A DNA stretch of 56,390 bases from an uncultured Pelagibacteraceae bacterium (GCA_902524955.1 CABZEY010000002.1:1-56390); one strand, 5' to 3'. Counted from the first letter of the stretch, positions 46,835 to 55,680 are shown. Made by a program: numbers and translations. The notes: generated from the letters alone by a model not told the origin.

Positions 46835-46944
46835 TAGAAAAAATTAAAAAAAATAAAAAAATACTTATATTAATTGGTTTAATAATAATTATAGAGATAT
46901 CTGGACACGGTATTTTTGCGTCACTTTTGAGGTTTCTTGCTTAA
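46831..46944 (+). CDS. Small single-pass membrane protein (37 residues)
   Basis: ATG at 46831 overlaps the TGA of the peroxidase gene in ATGA, the same coupling used between real genes throughout the window. The product has a Lys-rich head (EKIKKNKK), one hydrophobic helix (ILILIGLIIIIEIS) and a short GHGIFASLLRFLA tail. I know no family. Position suggests a role linked to the periplasmic peroxidase. It ends 6 bp before the convergent ATP-grasp gene. Confidence 0.55.
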   Translation: MIEKIKKNKKILILIGLIIIIEISGHGIFASLLRFLA

Positions 46945-46950
46945 GCTGTT

Positions 46951-48396
46951 TTAATTATCTATAATTAACGTGTCTTTAGAGCCTCCACCTTGAGAACTAT
47001 TTACAATTGTGCTTCCTTTTTTTAGTGCAACCCGTGTCAAACCTCCGGATGTAACATAGGTTGATTTACCACTTAAAACAAATGGTCTTAAATCAACATG
47101 ACGAGGCTCAATATTATTATCTGTCATAGTTGGAAGTGTTGATAAAATCTCTAAAGGCTGAGCAATAAATTCTCTCGGGTTTTTAATAATATTTTCTATA
47201 GTAAGCTTTTTAGTCTTTTTAGATGATTGGGCTCCAATTATTATGCCGTATCCTCCAGAGGCATTTGCTGGTTTGATTACTAATTTTGATATATTTTCAA
47301 TAACATAATCTCTTTGTTTTTTATCATGACATAAATAAGTTTCTACTTGATTTAGTTTTGGTTGCTCACCTAGATAATAAACAATCATTTTATTCACGTA
47401 AGAATAAATTACTTTATCATCTGCAATACCTGTTCCTATTCCATTAATAATTCCCACATTCCCCTTTCTCCAAGCTTTAAACAAACCAGGGACACCAATT
47501 AATGAACCTTTAAAAAAAACTTTTGGGTCCAGAAAACTATCATCTAGTCTTCTATATATGCAATCCACACGTAATTTGCCTGACACTGTTTTCATGTACA
47601 CAATGTCGTTTTCTACAAATAAATCTTTACCTTCGACTAATGCAATTCCCATTTGTTCTGCTAAAAATGAATGTTCAAAGTAAGCAGAATTATAAATACC
47701 AGGAGTAAGTACGACCATGTGTGGATTATCTCTTTTCTTCGGAATGCATTCTATCATACAATGATATAGTTTATTTGCGTATTGATGAATTGAAGATACT
47801 TTATATCTTGTGAAAAGTTCTGGGAAGACATCTCTCATGACCATACGATTTTCTAACATGTAAGAAACACCAGATGGCACTCTTAGATTGTCCTCTAAAA
47901 CTAAATATTCTCCATTAATATTTCTTATCAGATCAATTCCAGAAATATTAGACCAGGTTTTGTATTTAGGTGAGAAGCCATTGCATTCTTTAATATAATA
48001 TTGAGATTTAAATATTAAATCTTTTGGTATTACATTGTCTTTGAAAATTTTTTTATTATTATAGACATCGTCTATGAATAGATTTAGCGCTTTAACTCTT
48101 TGAGTTAATCCTTTCGCTACCTTGTTCCATTGAGTTTTTGGAATGATTCTTGGGATGATATCTAATGGCCATTTTTTTTCTTCGGCTCTGTTGTTTGCTG
48201 CGTATACTCTAAAATTTATACCTCTTGCACTTATTGTGCTTTGACAATTTTTTTCAATCTCTAGTAGTTTTTTTTTACCATTTCTTTCTAAAATATTTGA
48301 GATGATTTTTGCGTGTTTTCTTAGTTTGCAATCATCTGTAATATATCCATCATAGGCGTTTTTATAATTATAGTCTTTCCAAAAAGATAATCCCAT
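46951..48396 (-). CDS. Circularly permuted ATP-grasp type 2 family protein (DUF404/DUF407)
   Basis: A 481-residue predicted peptide ligase. Family marks are GINFRVYAANNRAEEKKWPL, IPRIIPKTQWNKVAKGL, YLVLEDNLRVPSGVSYMLEN, VIKPANASGGYGIIIGAQSS (ATP site) and the C-terminal RHVDLRPFVLSG and SSQGGGSKDTLI. ATP-grasp enzymes join carboxylates to amines, and this subgroup is genomically linked to an alpha-E (DUF403) protein, a transglutaminase-like protein and the Anbu protease. Only the Anbu gene is present next door, divergently across 106 bp. The substrate is unknown. Confidence 0.9.
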   Translation of the reverse strand: MGLSFWKDYNYKNAYDGYITDDCKLRKHAKIISNILERNGKKKLLEIEKNCQSTISARGINFRVYAANNRAEEKKWPLDIIPRIIPKTQWNKVAKGLTQRVKALNLFIDDVYNNKKIFKDNVIPKDLIFKSQYYIKECNGFSPKYKTWSNISGIDLIRNINGEYLVLEDNLRVPSGVSYMLENRMVMRDVFPELFTRYKVSSIHQYANKLYHCMIECIPKKRDNPHMVVLTPGIYNSAYFEHSFLAEQMGIALVEGKDLFVENDIVYMKTVSGKLRVDCIYRRLDDSFLDPKVFFKGSLIGVPGLFKAWRKGNVGIINGIGTGIADDKVIYSYVNKMIVYYLGEQPKLNQVETYLCHDKKQRDYVIENISKLVIKPANASGGYGIIIGAQSSKKTKKLTIENIIKNPREFIAQPLEILSTLPTMTDNNIEPRHVDLRPFVLSGKSTYVTSGGLTRVALKKGSTIVNSSQGGGSKDTLIIDN

Positions 48397-48502
48397 AAGA
48401 TGATAATCTACAAATTACAATGATAAGCTAATGCCAATTTTATATAACAGTTATGCTACAAATAGATTGTAAATATTATGATTATTAACTATCAATTGAA
48501 TA

Positions 48503-49231
48503 ATGACATATTGTATTGGAATTAAAACAAATGATGGATTAGTGTTTGCATCTGACTCAAGAACAAATGCCGGTTTAGATAATGTTAATATTTACTCAAA
48601 AATGATGACACATGATGTTGGTGACAGAACTATAATTGTGGTCACATCTGGAAATCTTGGAACTTCACAGGCTGTTTACAAATCAATCGAGAAAGATCTA
48701 AAAAGCGATAAATCAAAAATTAATTTAAATACTTGCAAAAACTTTGAGCAAATAGCCTCTTATATAGGTTCACTTAATATAAAACATTCTTCACCACAAG
48801 GCATGAATACTGATAATGTTTTATTAGGGTCTACTTTCATTGTTGGAGGTCAAATAAAAGGGCAACAACATGAAATGTACCTAATTTATCCTCAAGGAAA
48901 TTATATTAGACCCGCTGATAGTAAGCCCTATCTTGTGATAGGTGAAGTCAAATATGGAAAGCCAATACTTGACAGAGTAATTAAACCAGATATTTCAATT
49001 GGAGATGCTTCTAGATGCGCATTAATATCAATGGACTCAACATTGAGAAGCGATTTAACAGTTGGTCCACCAATTGATTTCGCGGTTCTAAAAAAAGATT
49101 CAGAAAAACTTGTGGCGTTAGAATGCTTGAATATATCTGACGATGTTTATTCTAAAGTTTGTAATCAATGGTCTGAAAGTATTTTTAAAGTTTTTGACTC
49201 ATTTCCAAGATTTAAATGGGAAAAAAAATAA
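48503..49231 (+). CDS. Anbu proteasome-type protease
   Basis: A 242-residue member of the Ntn-hydrolase proteasome/HslV superfamily, the Anbu (ancestral beta subunit) group. The nucleophile Thr follows the initiator Met (MTYCIGIKTNDGLVFASDSR); counting it as Thr1, Asp17 is in SDSRTNAG and a Lys lies at 32, the positions used by proteasomal beta subunits. SMDSTLRSDLTVGPPIDFAV is also typical. No propeptide is encoded. No unfoldase gene such as hslU is near, consistent with Anbu. The upstream ATP-grasp gene is divergent. Function of Anbu is unsettled. Confidence 0.9.
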   Translation: MTYCIGIKTNDGLVFASDSRTNAGLDNVNIYSKMMTHDVGDRTIIVVTSGNLGTSQAVYKSIEKDLKSDKSKINLNTCKNFEQIASYIGSLNIKHSSPQGMNTDNVLLGSTFIVGGQIKGQQHEMYLIYPQGNYIRPADSKPYLVIGEVKYGKPILDRVIKPDISIGDASRCALISMDSTLRSDLTVGPPIDFAVLKKDSEKLVALECLNISDDVYSKVCNQWSESIFKVFDSFPRFKWEKK

Positions 49232-49280
49232 GTCGAATTTTAAAAAACCTTAAATTAAATTGAGTATAAAGAAAGTGTTG

Positions 49281-49308
49281 TATGAGTGTTAACTCAGTAA
49301 CACTCATA
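49281..49308. terminator. Perfect hairpin between the convergent Anbu and zinc-ribbon genes
   Basis: TATGAGTGTTA (49281-49291) and TAACACTCATA (49298-49308) are exact inverted arms of 11 bp around a six-base loop. It begins 50 bp after the Anbu stop and 3 bp beyond the zinc-ribbon stop. No T-run follows on either strand, so a two-way transcription stop or 3' stabiliser is likely but not proven. Confidence 0.5.
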
Positions 49309-49311
49309 AAA

Positions 49312-49491
49312 TTAAGCTTGCTGACAAACGTCTTTAACTATTGGAGTGTTTGAACAATCATCACACTTTGTAATCTGTACTAGGCATCCACTCTCCGCTT
49401 TTGCGAAATCAACAGTCTTGTTACATTTTGAACATGTCGAAGCTAGAGTCATACCGCATTTTGAACAGCTTGCTGTATTTAAATTTTCCAT
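49312..49491 (-). CDS. Small multi-Cys zinc-ribbon protein (59 residues)
   Basis: ATG at 49491-49489 opens a 59-residue frame with AGGA about eight bases upstream. It has eight cysteines: three C-x2-C pairs (C9-C12 in CSKCGM, C20-C23 in CSKCNK, C43-C46 in CDDC) plus single C36 and C56, a layout expected for one or two zinc ribbons. Hydrophilic, with no membrane segment; cytoplasmic. I know no family name. The upstream region has a promoter-like TTGAGA and a Fur-like 7-1-7 box, so metal-responsive expression is likely. It is the last of three orphan minus-strand genes. Confidence 0.75.
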   Translation of the reverse strand: MENLNTASCSKCGMTLASTCSKCNKTVDFAKAESGCLVQITKCDDCSNTPIVKDVCQQA

Positions 49492-49562
49492 AATTATTTC
49501 CTAAAACTTTCTTATATATTATTTAATAAATAACAAGATAGAAAAACTATTATTTTTAAGAG

Positions 49563-49577
49563 TGATAATCATTCTCA
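49563..49577. promoter_or_regulatory. Fur-like 7-1-7 box upstream of the zinc-ribbon gene
   Basis: TGATAAT-C-ATTCTCA matches the 7-1-7 Fur consensus TGATAATnATTATCA at 13 of the 14 defined positions. On the minus strand it overlaps a candidate -35 TTGAGA (49578-49573), with AATAAT 18 bp on, a place where a repressor would block RNA polymerase. It is 72 bp before the zinc-ribbon start and also just past the 3' end of the upstream membrane gene. Confidence 0.5.
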
Positions 49578-49579
49578 AA

Positions 49580-49933
49580 CTAATAATAAAATTCATTAAT
49601 TAAATATAAAGTGAAAGATGCGATAAGAGCATACTCAAAATAGAATTTTATTTTCATTATTCTGTCAAAAAGGTTACTTTTGTTGGACAAATATTTCTTT
49701 CCGGTAAAAAATAATATTTCTATAAATACAAAAGTTGCTAACAAACTCATAAAAGTTTTCTTAATACCAAAGTTTGTAATACCAAAAAAAATACTAGAAA
49801 TAAGTGTCAAATAAGAAACTTTAATGACGAAAATTGTAAGTATAATGTTTGTTTTTTGAGAAAAGCTTTTTTTTAATTTAATAAAAAAAAATGACCATAA
49901 GCATGCAAAAATAAATAATGTGAACTCAATCAT
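49580..49933 (-). CDS. Hypothetical membrane protein (117 residues)
   Basis: I do not recognise this protein. It has about four hydrophobic segments: near residues 2-18 (EFTLFIFACLWSFFFI), 29-52 (NIILTIFVIKVSYLTLISSIF), 60-77 (FMSLLATFVFIEILFF) and 98-116 (YFEYALIASFTLYLINEF). The loops are Lys-rich, suggesting an inside-positive topology. It sits between a DUF4864-like gene and the zinc-ribbon gene on the same strand, with gaps of 86 and 88 bp. No catalytic motif is visible. Confidence 0.7.
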   Translation of the reverse strand: MIEFTLFIFACLWSFFFIKLKKSFSQKTNIILTIFVIKVSYLTLISSIFFGITNFGIKKTFMSLLATFVFIEILFFTGKKYLSNKSNLFDRIMKIKFYFEYALIASFTLYLINEFYY

Positions 49934-50019
49934 AATTCTTCTGTTTATAAGAAATATGTTTAAAGTACTTTTCTTTTCCTTTAATTATTTTAAATCTATT
50001 AATTGCAATAAAAATAATG

Positions 50020-50502
50020 TTAAACGTCTTTTTTATATTCATAGGATATTACACTAACTGTAGACCATAAAGAATTTTTATTATTGTCGATATAGGGAAT
50101 TAATGTCCACAAAAAAGTTCTACTTCTTTTATTTTTTGTAACCTTAACAAGATATACCTCATGAAATTGATCTTTGTGAGCAAGCTCAACTTTATTTTCA
50201 TTATGATCTAAAAAAATTGAATATGGATAAGACTTTATCATTTTTTTAAATTTGTTTATTGGCCCTGTTATTTTTTTATTATCGGGATGAGCAAAAATGA
50301 ATACCTGTTCAATACCACGATCTTCGCCTAGTTTAGAATTATTTTTTAAAGATTGAAGTTGTAAAATTAAAACTTGATAAGCTGTAAGTTTTGCATTTGG
50401 GAGTATTAAATTATTAGATTTTGATTTAAAGCCAACAAATCCAATAATTAAAGCAAAAATAATTAAAATGTTGGAAGATTTTAAATTTTTAATTGCTTTC
50501 AT
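50020..50502 (-). CDS. DUF4864-like protein with N-terminal membrane anchor
   Basis: A 160-residue protein. After a Lys-rich start, residues 11-27 (NILIIFALIIGFVGF) form an anchor or signal. The rest resembles DUF4864: LTAYQVLILQLQSLKNN, then FIFAHPDNKKITGPINKF, KKMIKSYPYSIFLDH, and FLWTLIPYIDNNKNSLW. The HPDNKKITGP stretch recalls the SPEN-x-TGP motif of plant and cyanobacterial members. The domain has no known function. It is probably tethered on the periplasmic side. It stands next to tRNA-Glu. Confidence 0.6.
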   Translation of the reverse strand: MKAIKNLKSSNILIIFALIIGFVGFKSKSNNLILPNAKLTAYQVLILQLQSLKNNSKLGEDRGIEQVFIFAHPDNKKITGPINKFKKMIKSYPYSIFLDHNENKVELAHKDQFHEVYLVKVTKNKRSRTFLWTLIPYIDNNKNSLWSTVSVISYEYKKDV

Positions 50503-50518
50503 TTTTTAGTTTATTAAT

Positions 50519-50593
50519 TGGCGGTCCCTAGGGGAATCGAACCCCTCTTTCATGGATGAAAACCATGTGTCCTAACCGATAGACGAAGGGACC
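50519..50593 (-). tRNA. tRNA-Glu (TTC)
   Basis: The reverse complement is a 75-nt cloverleaf starting GGTCCCTTCGTCTATCGG, with loop TTTTCAT (anticodon TTC at 50558-50560), T arm GGGGTTCGATTCCCC and encoded CCA at 50519-50521. It lies 48 bp downstream of the recJ stop. Confidence 0.97.
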
Positions 50594-50641
50594 AGAAATA
50601 AAACCTTTTATTTAAAATTGTTATTTAATCAATAAAAAAAT

Positions 50642-52381
50642 TTAATTTATTAATTGAATATCATCAATAATTAGCTCTATATTTGTTTTACCATTCCATT
50701 CATTTAATTTTATTTTACCTGCGACATTAAAATTTTTTTTGTAATTTAACAGATAATTTCCAATATCTTTATTTTTTGAATTAAAACAAATTGCATTTAG
50801 ATAAAAAGATCCTTTTTGCATTACAACTTTTACATGATTATTGTTGGTATCTATAATTTTACTGATTTTAAAATTTTCAAAAGCAAAAACAGGCTCTTTA
50901 TTTCCAGAGCCATAAGGTTCGAGAAGATTAATTTTGTTAATTAAATCAATATTAATTGCTGAAGTTTCTAAGTATGAGTCTATATAAAAATGATTATTGT
51001 TATCTCTTTTAGATTTTTTATAGATTTTTAATATTTCATCCTTGAAAATATCTAACTTATCAGTCTCAATGCTAAAACCACCTGCCATTGGATGCCCACC
51101 ACCCTTTATTAAAAGATCCATTTGTTTACATTTGGTGATTGCTAAACCAATATCGAAACCTAAAATAGATCTAGCAGATCCCTTGCAAATCAATCCATTT
51201 TGAGAAAGAATGAAGGCTGGTCTATTATAATGCTCTTTTAGTCTACTTGCTACAATACCGATTAAACCCTCATGCCAATCTTTTTTAACAAGAAATATTA
51301 TGTCTTGCAGCTTTTGTTTATCAACTAAATCAATTGCTTCATTAATAATATTACCCTCAAGTTCCTTCCTTTTTAAATTTAAACTATTTAATTCACTTGA
51401 TATCAAATATGCAGTTTCTGCATCATCAGTAGTTAATAATTTATAACCTAAATTAGATTTTCCTATTCTTCCACCAGCATTTATCTTTGGGCCTAATACG
51501 TACCCAACTTCATAAGTTGATAATTTTTTGTTAATTTTTGAATAATCTGTTAATGTTTTCAAACCTAGATTATTTCTTTTTGAAGCTATTTTAAGACCTT
51601 GATGAACAAAAGCTCTATTCAAGTTTATAAGTGGAACCACATCGCATATAGTCCCCAACATCACTAAATCTAAAAAATCAAATAAATTTGGTTCATTTAT
51701 ATTTTTTGTTTCAAAATACTTTTTATATCTTAAAAACGTATTTAAACCTGCAAGAAATATAAAAAGGACTCCAGCCGCACAAAGATAGTAAAATTCGTCA
51801 TTTTCATCTAATCTATTTGGGTTTATTACAGCATCGGCTATTGGAAGGTTTTCTTGAGATTTATGGTGATCTATTACAACAACATCTATATTATTGTCTT
51901 TTGCAAATTTAATAGCATCAAAAGATGTGGTGCCACAATCTAATGTAATAATCAATTTGATATCTTCCCTAATAATCTTTTTAAAAGTTTCGATAGATGG
52001 CCCGTAACCATCTTTTTGACGATCAGGAATATAAACTGAGTAATTAACCTTTAATTTTTTTAAATATAATGACATCATACCAGCGGAAGTAGCTCCATCA
52101 ACATCGTAATCTCCAAAAATACAGATTTTACTATTATTTGAGATGTGTTTGTAAATAATTTTTATACCTAGATCGCAATCTTTAAAATGAGTGGGATTTG
52201 GTAAAAAATTTTTAATCTTTGGCTCCAAAAAACTCTCAATTTCATTAACTAAAATCCCTTTTATAGAAAGTAGTTTTGCTGTAAAAAAATCAACCTCGTA
52301 CTTACTTGAAATAAGTTCTAAAAGATTTTTATCGTAGTCTTTTATTAACCACTCTTTTCCTTGAACAGAGGGATTTTTCAT
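50642..52381 (-). CDS. recJ: Single-stranded-DNA-specific exonuclease RecJ
   Basis: A 579-residue DHH-superfamily 5'-3' exonuclease used in recombination and mismatch repair. It has FGDYDVDGATSAGMMSLYL, LDCGTTSFDAI, VVIDHHKSQENLPIADAVIN (DHH motif), and the DHHA1 block GSARSILGFDIG, LLIKGGGHPMAGGFSIE, followed by an OB fold. Length fits RecJ. It ends the rplM-rpsI-argC-hom-glpX-recJ series, and its ATG overlaps the glpX stop in ATGA. Confidence 0.96.
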   Translation of the reverse strand: MKNPSVQGKEWLIKDYDKNLLELISSKYEVDFFTAKLLSIKGILVNEIESFLEPKIKNFLPNPTHFKDCDLGIKIIYKHISNNSKICIFGDYDVDGATSAGMMSLYLKKLKVNYSVYIPDRQKDGYGPSIETFKKIIREDIKLIITLDCGTTSFDAIKFAKDNNIDVVVIDHHKSQENLPIADAVINPNRLDENDEFYYLCAAGVLFIFLAGLNTFLRYKKYFETKNINEPNLFDFLDLVMLGTICDVVPLINLNRAFVHQGLKIASKRNNLGLKTLTDYSKINKKLSTYEVGYVLGPKINAGGRIGKSNLGYKLLTTDDAETAYLISSELNSLNLKRKELEGNIINEAIDLVDKQKLQDIIFLVKKDWHEGLIGIVASRLKEHYNRPAFILSQNGLICKGSARSILGFDIGLAITKCKQMDLLIKGGGHPMAGGFSIETDKLDIFKDEILKIYKKSKRDNNNHFYIDSYLETSAINIDLINKINLLEPYGSGNKEPVFAFENFKISKIIDTNNNHVKVVMQKGSFYLNAICFNSKNKDIGNYLLNYKKNFNVAGKIKLNEWNGKTNIELIIDDIQLIN

Positions 52382-53319
52382 ATCTTATATTTTTTTTTAA
52401 CTTTTTTAAAAAATTTCTGAGAATAATGTAAGGCAAAAGTTTCTGTTTCATATTCCTTGTTTCTTAATTTTACTCCAGAAACTAAATCACCGTCAGTAAC
52501 ACCTGATGAGCAAAAAATTACATCACCTTTTACAAGGTCATTCAAGTAATATTTTTTTTCAAAATCTTTAATTCCAAGATTTGTTGCTCTTTTAATTTCA
52601 TCATCATCTTGAATTTTTAATCTAGCTTGAAATTGTCCACCCAGACATTTTATTGCAGATGCTGCCAATACTCCTTCTGGGGCACCCCCTATACCGAGAT
52701 ACATATCAACATCTGAAGTCTCTAAAGCAGAAAATATTGATCCAGCAACATCGCCATCTGATATTAGTTTTAATTTTGCACCTAAAGATTTAATATCTTC
52801 AATAAAGTGTTTATGCCTTTCTCTGTCTAGTAAACAAATACAAATCTCATCTACACTTTTATTTTTGGCTTTTGCTAAATTTTTAATATTGTTTTTCACA
52901 TCTTCATCTAGATCAACAATATTTTCTGGAAGACCATGACCTACCGAAATTTTATCCATATATGTGTCCGGAGCTTGTAATAGCATTCCCTCTTCTGAAA
53001 TTGATATTACTGAAATAGCGTTTGGCTGATTATTTGCTGCTAATTTTGTTCCATCTAGAGGATCAACAGCTATATCAATTCTTGGATTTTTTGATTTACC
53101 AAGTGTCTCCCCAATATAAAGCATTGGAGCTTCATCCATCTCCCCTTCCCCAATAACGACCTTACCACAAATATTTAGTTCATTTAATTTTTGCCTCATT
53201 GCATCTACTGCAGCTTGGTCAGCGGCATTTTTATCTCCTTTGCCTTTTAACAATGAAGATTTATAAGCTGCAACGGCTGCAACATCGATAATTTGATCTA
53301 ATAAATTTGGTTCCAACAT
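52378..53319 (-). CDS. glpX: Fructose-1,6-bisphosphatase class II (GlpX)
   Basis: A 313-residue class II FBPase that acts in gluconeogenesis. Seen are VVIGEGEMDEAPMLYIGE, AVDPLDGTKLAANNQPNAIS (Li-sensitive phosphatase motif DPLDGT), VGHGLPE, LISDGDVAGSI, YLGIGGAPEGVLAASAIKCL and IFCSSGVTDGDLVSGV. It starts at the hom stop (TAATG) and is coupled to recJ. hom-glpX-recJ is a common alphaproteobacterial order. Confidence 0.96.
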   Translation of the reverse strand: MLEPNLLDQIIDVAAVAAYKSSLLKGKGDKNAADQAAVDAMRQKLNELNICGKVVIGEGEMDEAPMLYIGETLGKSKNPRIDIAVDPLDGTKLAANNQPNAISVISISEEGMLLQAPDTYMDKISVGHGLPENIVDLDEDVKNNIKNLAKAKNKSVDEICICLLDRERHKHFIEDIKSLGAKLKLISDGDVAGSIFSALETSDVDMYLGIGGAPEGVLAASAIKCLGGQFQARLKIQDDDEIKRATNLGIKDFEKKYYLNDLVKGDVIFCSSGVTDGDLVSGVKLRNKEYETETFALHYSQKFFKKVKKKYKI

Positions 53320-54614
53320 TAAAGTTTTTTATAATCCCTCACTCTTATCATAACTATTTTTTTGAATAATTTTTTTTGAGTTAATAATTTTCTCATTACT
53401 TTTTGAATGCTTAATTCTTTTGTCTGATGTGTTACTAACATTATATTAGCAGATCCTAATTTGGAAGGTTCCTGGTACAAGTTGGCAACACTAATTTTAT
53501 ATTTGGCTAAGACTGATGTTATTTTAGATAATACACCTGTTACATCTTTTGTTAAAAATCTAATATAATATTTGGATATATGATTATCAAAATTAAATAA
53601 ATTTAATTTTTTTTTAGCTGATGGTGCTAATCCAAATGAATATTCATCATTACCCAACATTATTGACGTAATATCTGAAATTACGGCAGATGATGTTGGC
53701 CCCTTTCCTGCGCCTGGTCCTTCATATATAGTTCTGCCTATTGGGTGACCATCAACTACAATTGCATTTATTACGTTGTCAATATTTGCAACGTCTAGAT
53801 TGTCAGGTATTAAACAAGGGTGGACTCGTTGTTTTACTTTATTACCTTTTCTCTCAGCTATAGCTAAAAGTTTAACCGTATAGTTTAATGATTTTGCAAA
53901 CCTTATATCATCTAAATCAATATTTCTTATGCCCTCGATTACAAAACCTTTGTTAATAATTTTTGTACCAAATCCGATTGAACTTAAAATTGAAATTTTA
54001 TCTGCAGCATCAAAACCGTCGACATCTGAACTAGGATTTGATTCTGCATAACCTAATTTTTGTGCATCTTTAAGCACATTGACAAAACTTTCATTTCTTT
54101 TTTCCATTTCGGTTAAGATAAAGTTTGTTGTTCCATTTAATATTCCATATATGTGGGTTAATTTATTTGCAATCAAACCTTGTTTCATCGATCTTATTAT
54201 TGGAATACCGCCTCCTACAGCTGCTTCAAATAATAAATTTACACCGTATTTTTCTGCAAGTATTGAAAGAGCATCACCATGTTTTGCAATTAAAGCTTTA
54301 TTAGCAGTAACTACATGTTTATTTTTTTTTATTGAATCAAAGATAATTTTCTTAGCAACGCCATCTGAGCCACCTATTAATTCAACAATAATATCAATTT
54401 TTGGGTCGTTTATTATCTTAGATATATTTTTTTCTATTAATTTCTTAGGTATTTTTATTTCTCTTTTTTTTCTGATATTTTTTGCACTTACTTTTAATAT
54501 ATTTAGTTTAAATCCTGTCTTTTTTTTTATATCAGACGCATTTTTTTTTATATTTCTGTAAACTTCCAGACCAATATTTCCTAAACCAATGATACCTAAA
54601 TTAAATTCTTTCAT
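53319..54614 (-). CDS. hom: Homoserine dehydrogenase
   Basis: A 431-residue monofunctional enzyme that reduces aspartate semialdehyde to homoserine for Thr and Met. It has a Rossmann NAD(P) site (LGIIGLGNIGLEVYRNI, residues 5-22), VELIGGSDGVAKKI, VTANKALIAKHG, the catalytic-domain block GGGIPIIRSMKQGL and GILNGTTNFILTEM. The C-terminal ACT domain (from RFLTKDVTGVLSKITSVLA) allows threonine feedback. It abuts argC by one base. Confidence 0.96.
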   Translation of the reverse strand: MKEFNLGIIGLGNIGLEVYRNIKKNASDIKKKTGFKLNILKVSAKNIRKKREIKIPKKLIEKNISKIINDPKIDIIVELIGGSDGVAKKIIFDSIKKNKHVVTANKALIAKHGDALSILAEKYGVNLLFEAAVGGGIPIIRSMKQGLIANKLTHIYGILNGTTNFILTEMEKRNESFVNVLKDAQKLGYAESNPSSDVDGFDAADKISILSSIGFGTKIINKGFVIEGIRNIDLDDIRFAKSLNYTVKLLAIAERKGNKVKQRVHPCLIPDNLDVANIDNVINAIVVDGHPIGRTIYEGPGAGKGPTSSAVISDITSIMLGNDEYSFGLAPSAKKKLNLFNFDNHISKYYIRFLTKDVTGVLSKITSVLAKYKISVANLYQEPSKLGSANIMLVTHQTKELSIQKVMRKLLTQKKLFKKIVMIRVRDYKKL

Positions 54615-55627
54615 TAAATTAATCCTAATTGCTCATCAAAATTAAATCTGATATTAAAATTTTGTATAGCTTGTCCAGCAGCACCTTTTAACAAATTATC
54701 AATACTTGAAGATATAATAAAAGTGTTTTTGGCATTACTTTTATTAACAGAGATATGAACCATATTCGTATTTATTACTTTATCAGTATTTATCATTTTT
54801 GATTTAAAAATTTTTATAAATGGTTCATTTTTATAAAATTTATCTAAAGTATCGTAAATATCCTCAATTGATTTTTTAGATTTGATATAAATAGTAGAAA
54901 GCATTCCTCTAAATGTCGGTATTAAATGCGGTGTAAATAAAATCTCTACATTTTGATTAGCGTATAATGATGAATAAAAATTAATCTCAGGCATATGTCT
55001 ATGATTTCCAGCACCATAAATTGCAATATTTTCATTTAAATTTGGGTATTGATCACTACTATAAATTTTTTTACCTGCACCTGAATAACCTGATTTACTA
55101 TCTGCAATTATATTTTCTAATTCAATATCTTTTGTTTTTAACAACGGTATCAACGGTAAGAGTATTGAAGTTGGATAACAACCTGGGCACGCTATTAAAT
55201 CACTTCTTTTAATCTTATCTCTATAAATTTCGGATAAACCATATACTGCTTTGTTTAATAGATTGGGACTTTTATGCTCTGAGTTGTACCACTTTTCATA
55301 TGTTTTGCTATTTGGTAATCTAAAATCAGCTGACAAATCAATAATTATAATTTTTTCTGAGATATCATTAATAACTTTGTGCAACTCAGAATGTGGAAGT
55401 GCAGAAAAAAAAACGTCGCATTTATTAATAAGACTCAAATCAATTTTTTTCAGTTTAGGCAATTTGCTAATTTCTTTAGGTAAATTTTCATAAATATTTT
55501 CATCTATACTATCCTTAACAAACAGATATTTGATCTCTACTGAAGGATGAGCATATATTTTTTTTATAATTTCCAATCCAACAAATCCTGTTGCACCAGC
55601 GATAGCAATATTTAATTTATTAGCCAT
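54614..55627 (-). CDS. argC: N-acetyl-gamma-glutamyl-phosphate reductase
   Basis: A 337-residue arginine-pathway enzyme of the semialdehyde-dehydrogenase family. It has IAIAGATGFVGLEIIKKI (NADP site), VFFSALPHSE, IDLSADFRLPN and active-site C150 in LIACPGCYPTSILLPL, with GAGNHRHMPEI carrying the general base. It belongs to the type found next to rpsI in alphaproteobacteria, 53 bp downstream of rpsI here. Other arg biosynthetic genes are not in the window. Confidence 0.96.
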   Translation of the reverse strand: MANKLNIAIAGATGFVGLEIIKKIYAHPSVEIKYLFVKDSIDENIYENLPKEISKLPKLKKIDLSLINKCDVFFSALPHSELHKVINDISEKIIIIDLSADFRLPNSKTYEKWYNSEHKSPNLLNKAVYGLSEIYRDKIKRSDLIACPGCYPTSILLPLIPLLKTKDIELENIIADSKSGYSGAGKKIYSSDQYPNLNENIAIYGAGNHRHMPEINFYSSLYANQNVEILFTPHLIPTFRGMLSTIYIKSKKSIEDIYDTLDKFYKNEPFIKIFKSKMINTDKVINTNMVHISVNKSNAKNTFIISSSIDNLLKGAAGQAIQNFNIRFNFDEQLGLI

Positions 55628-55680
55628 TAGTCTAAATTTAAATGTGTTTGATTTTAAAACAATAAAAAACTAAAAAATGG

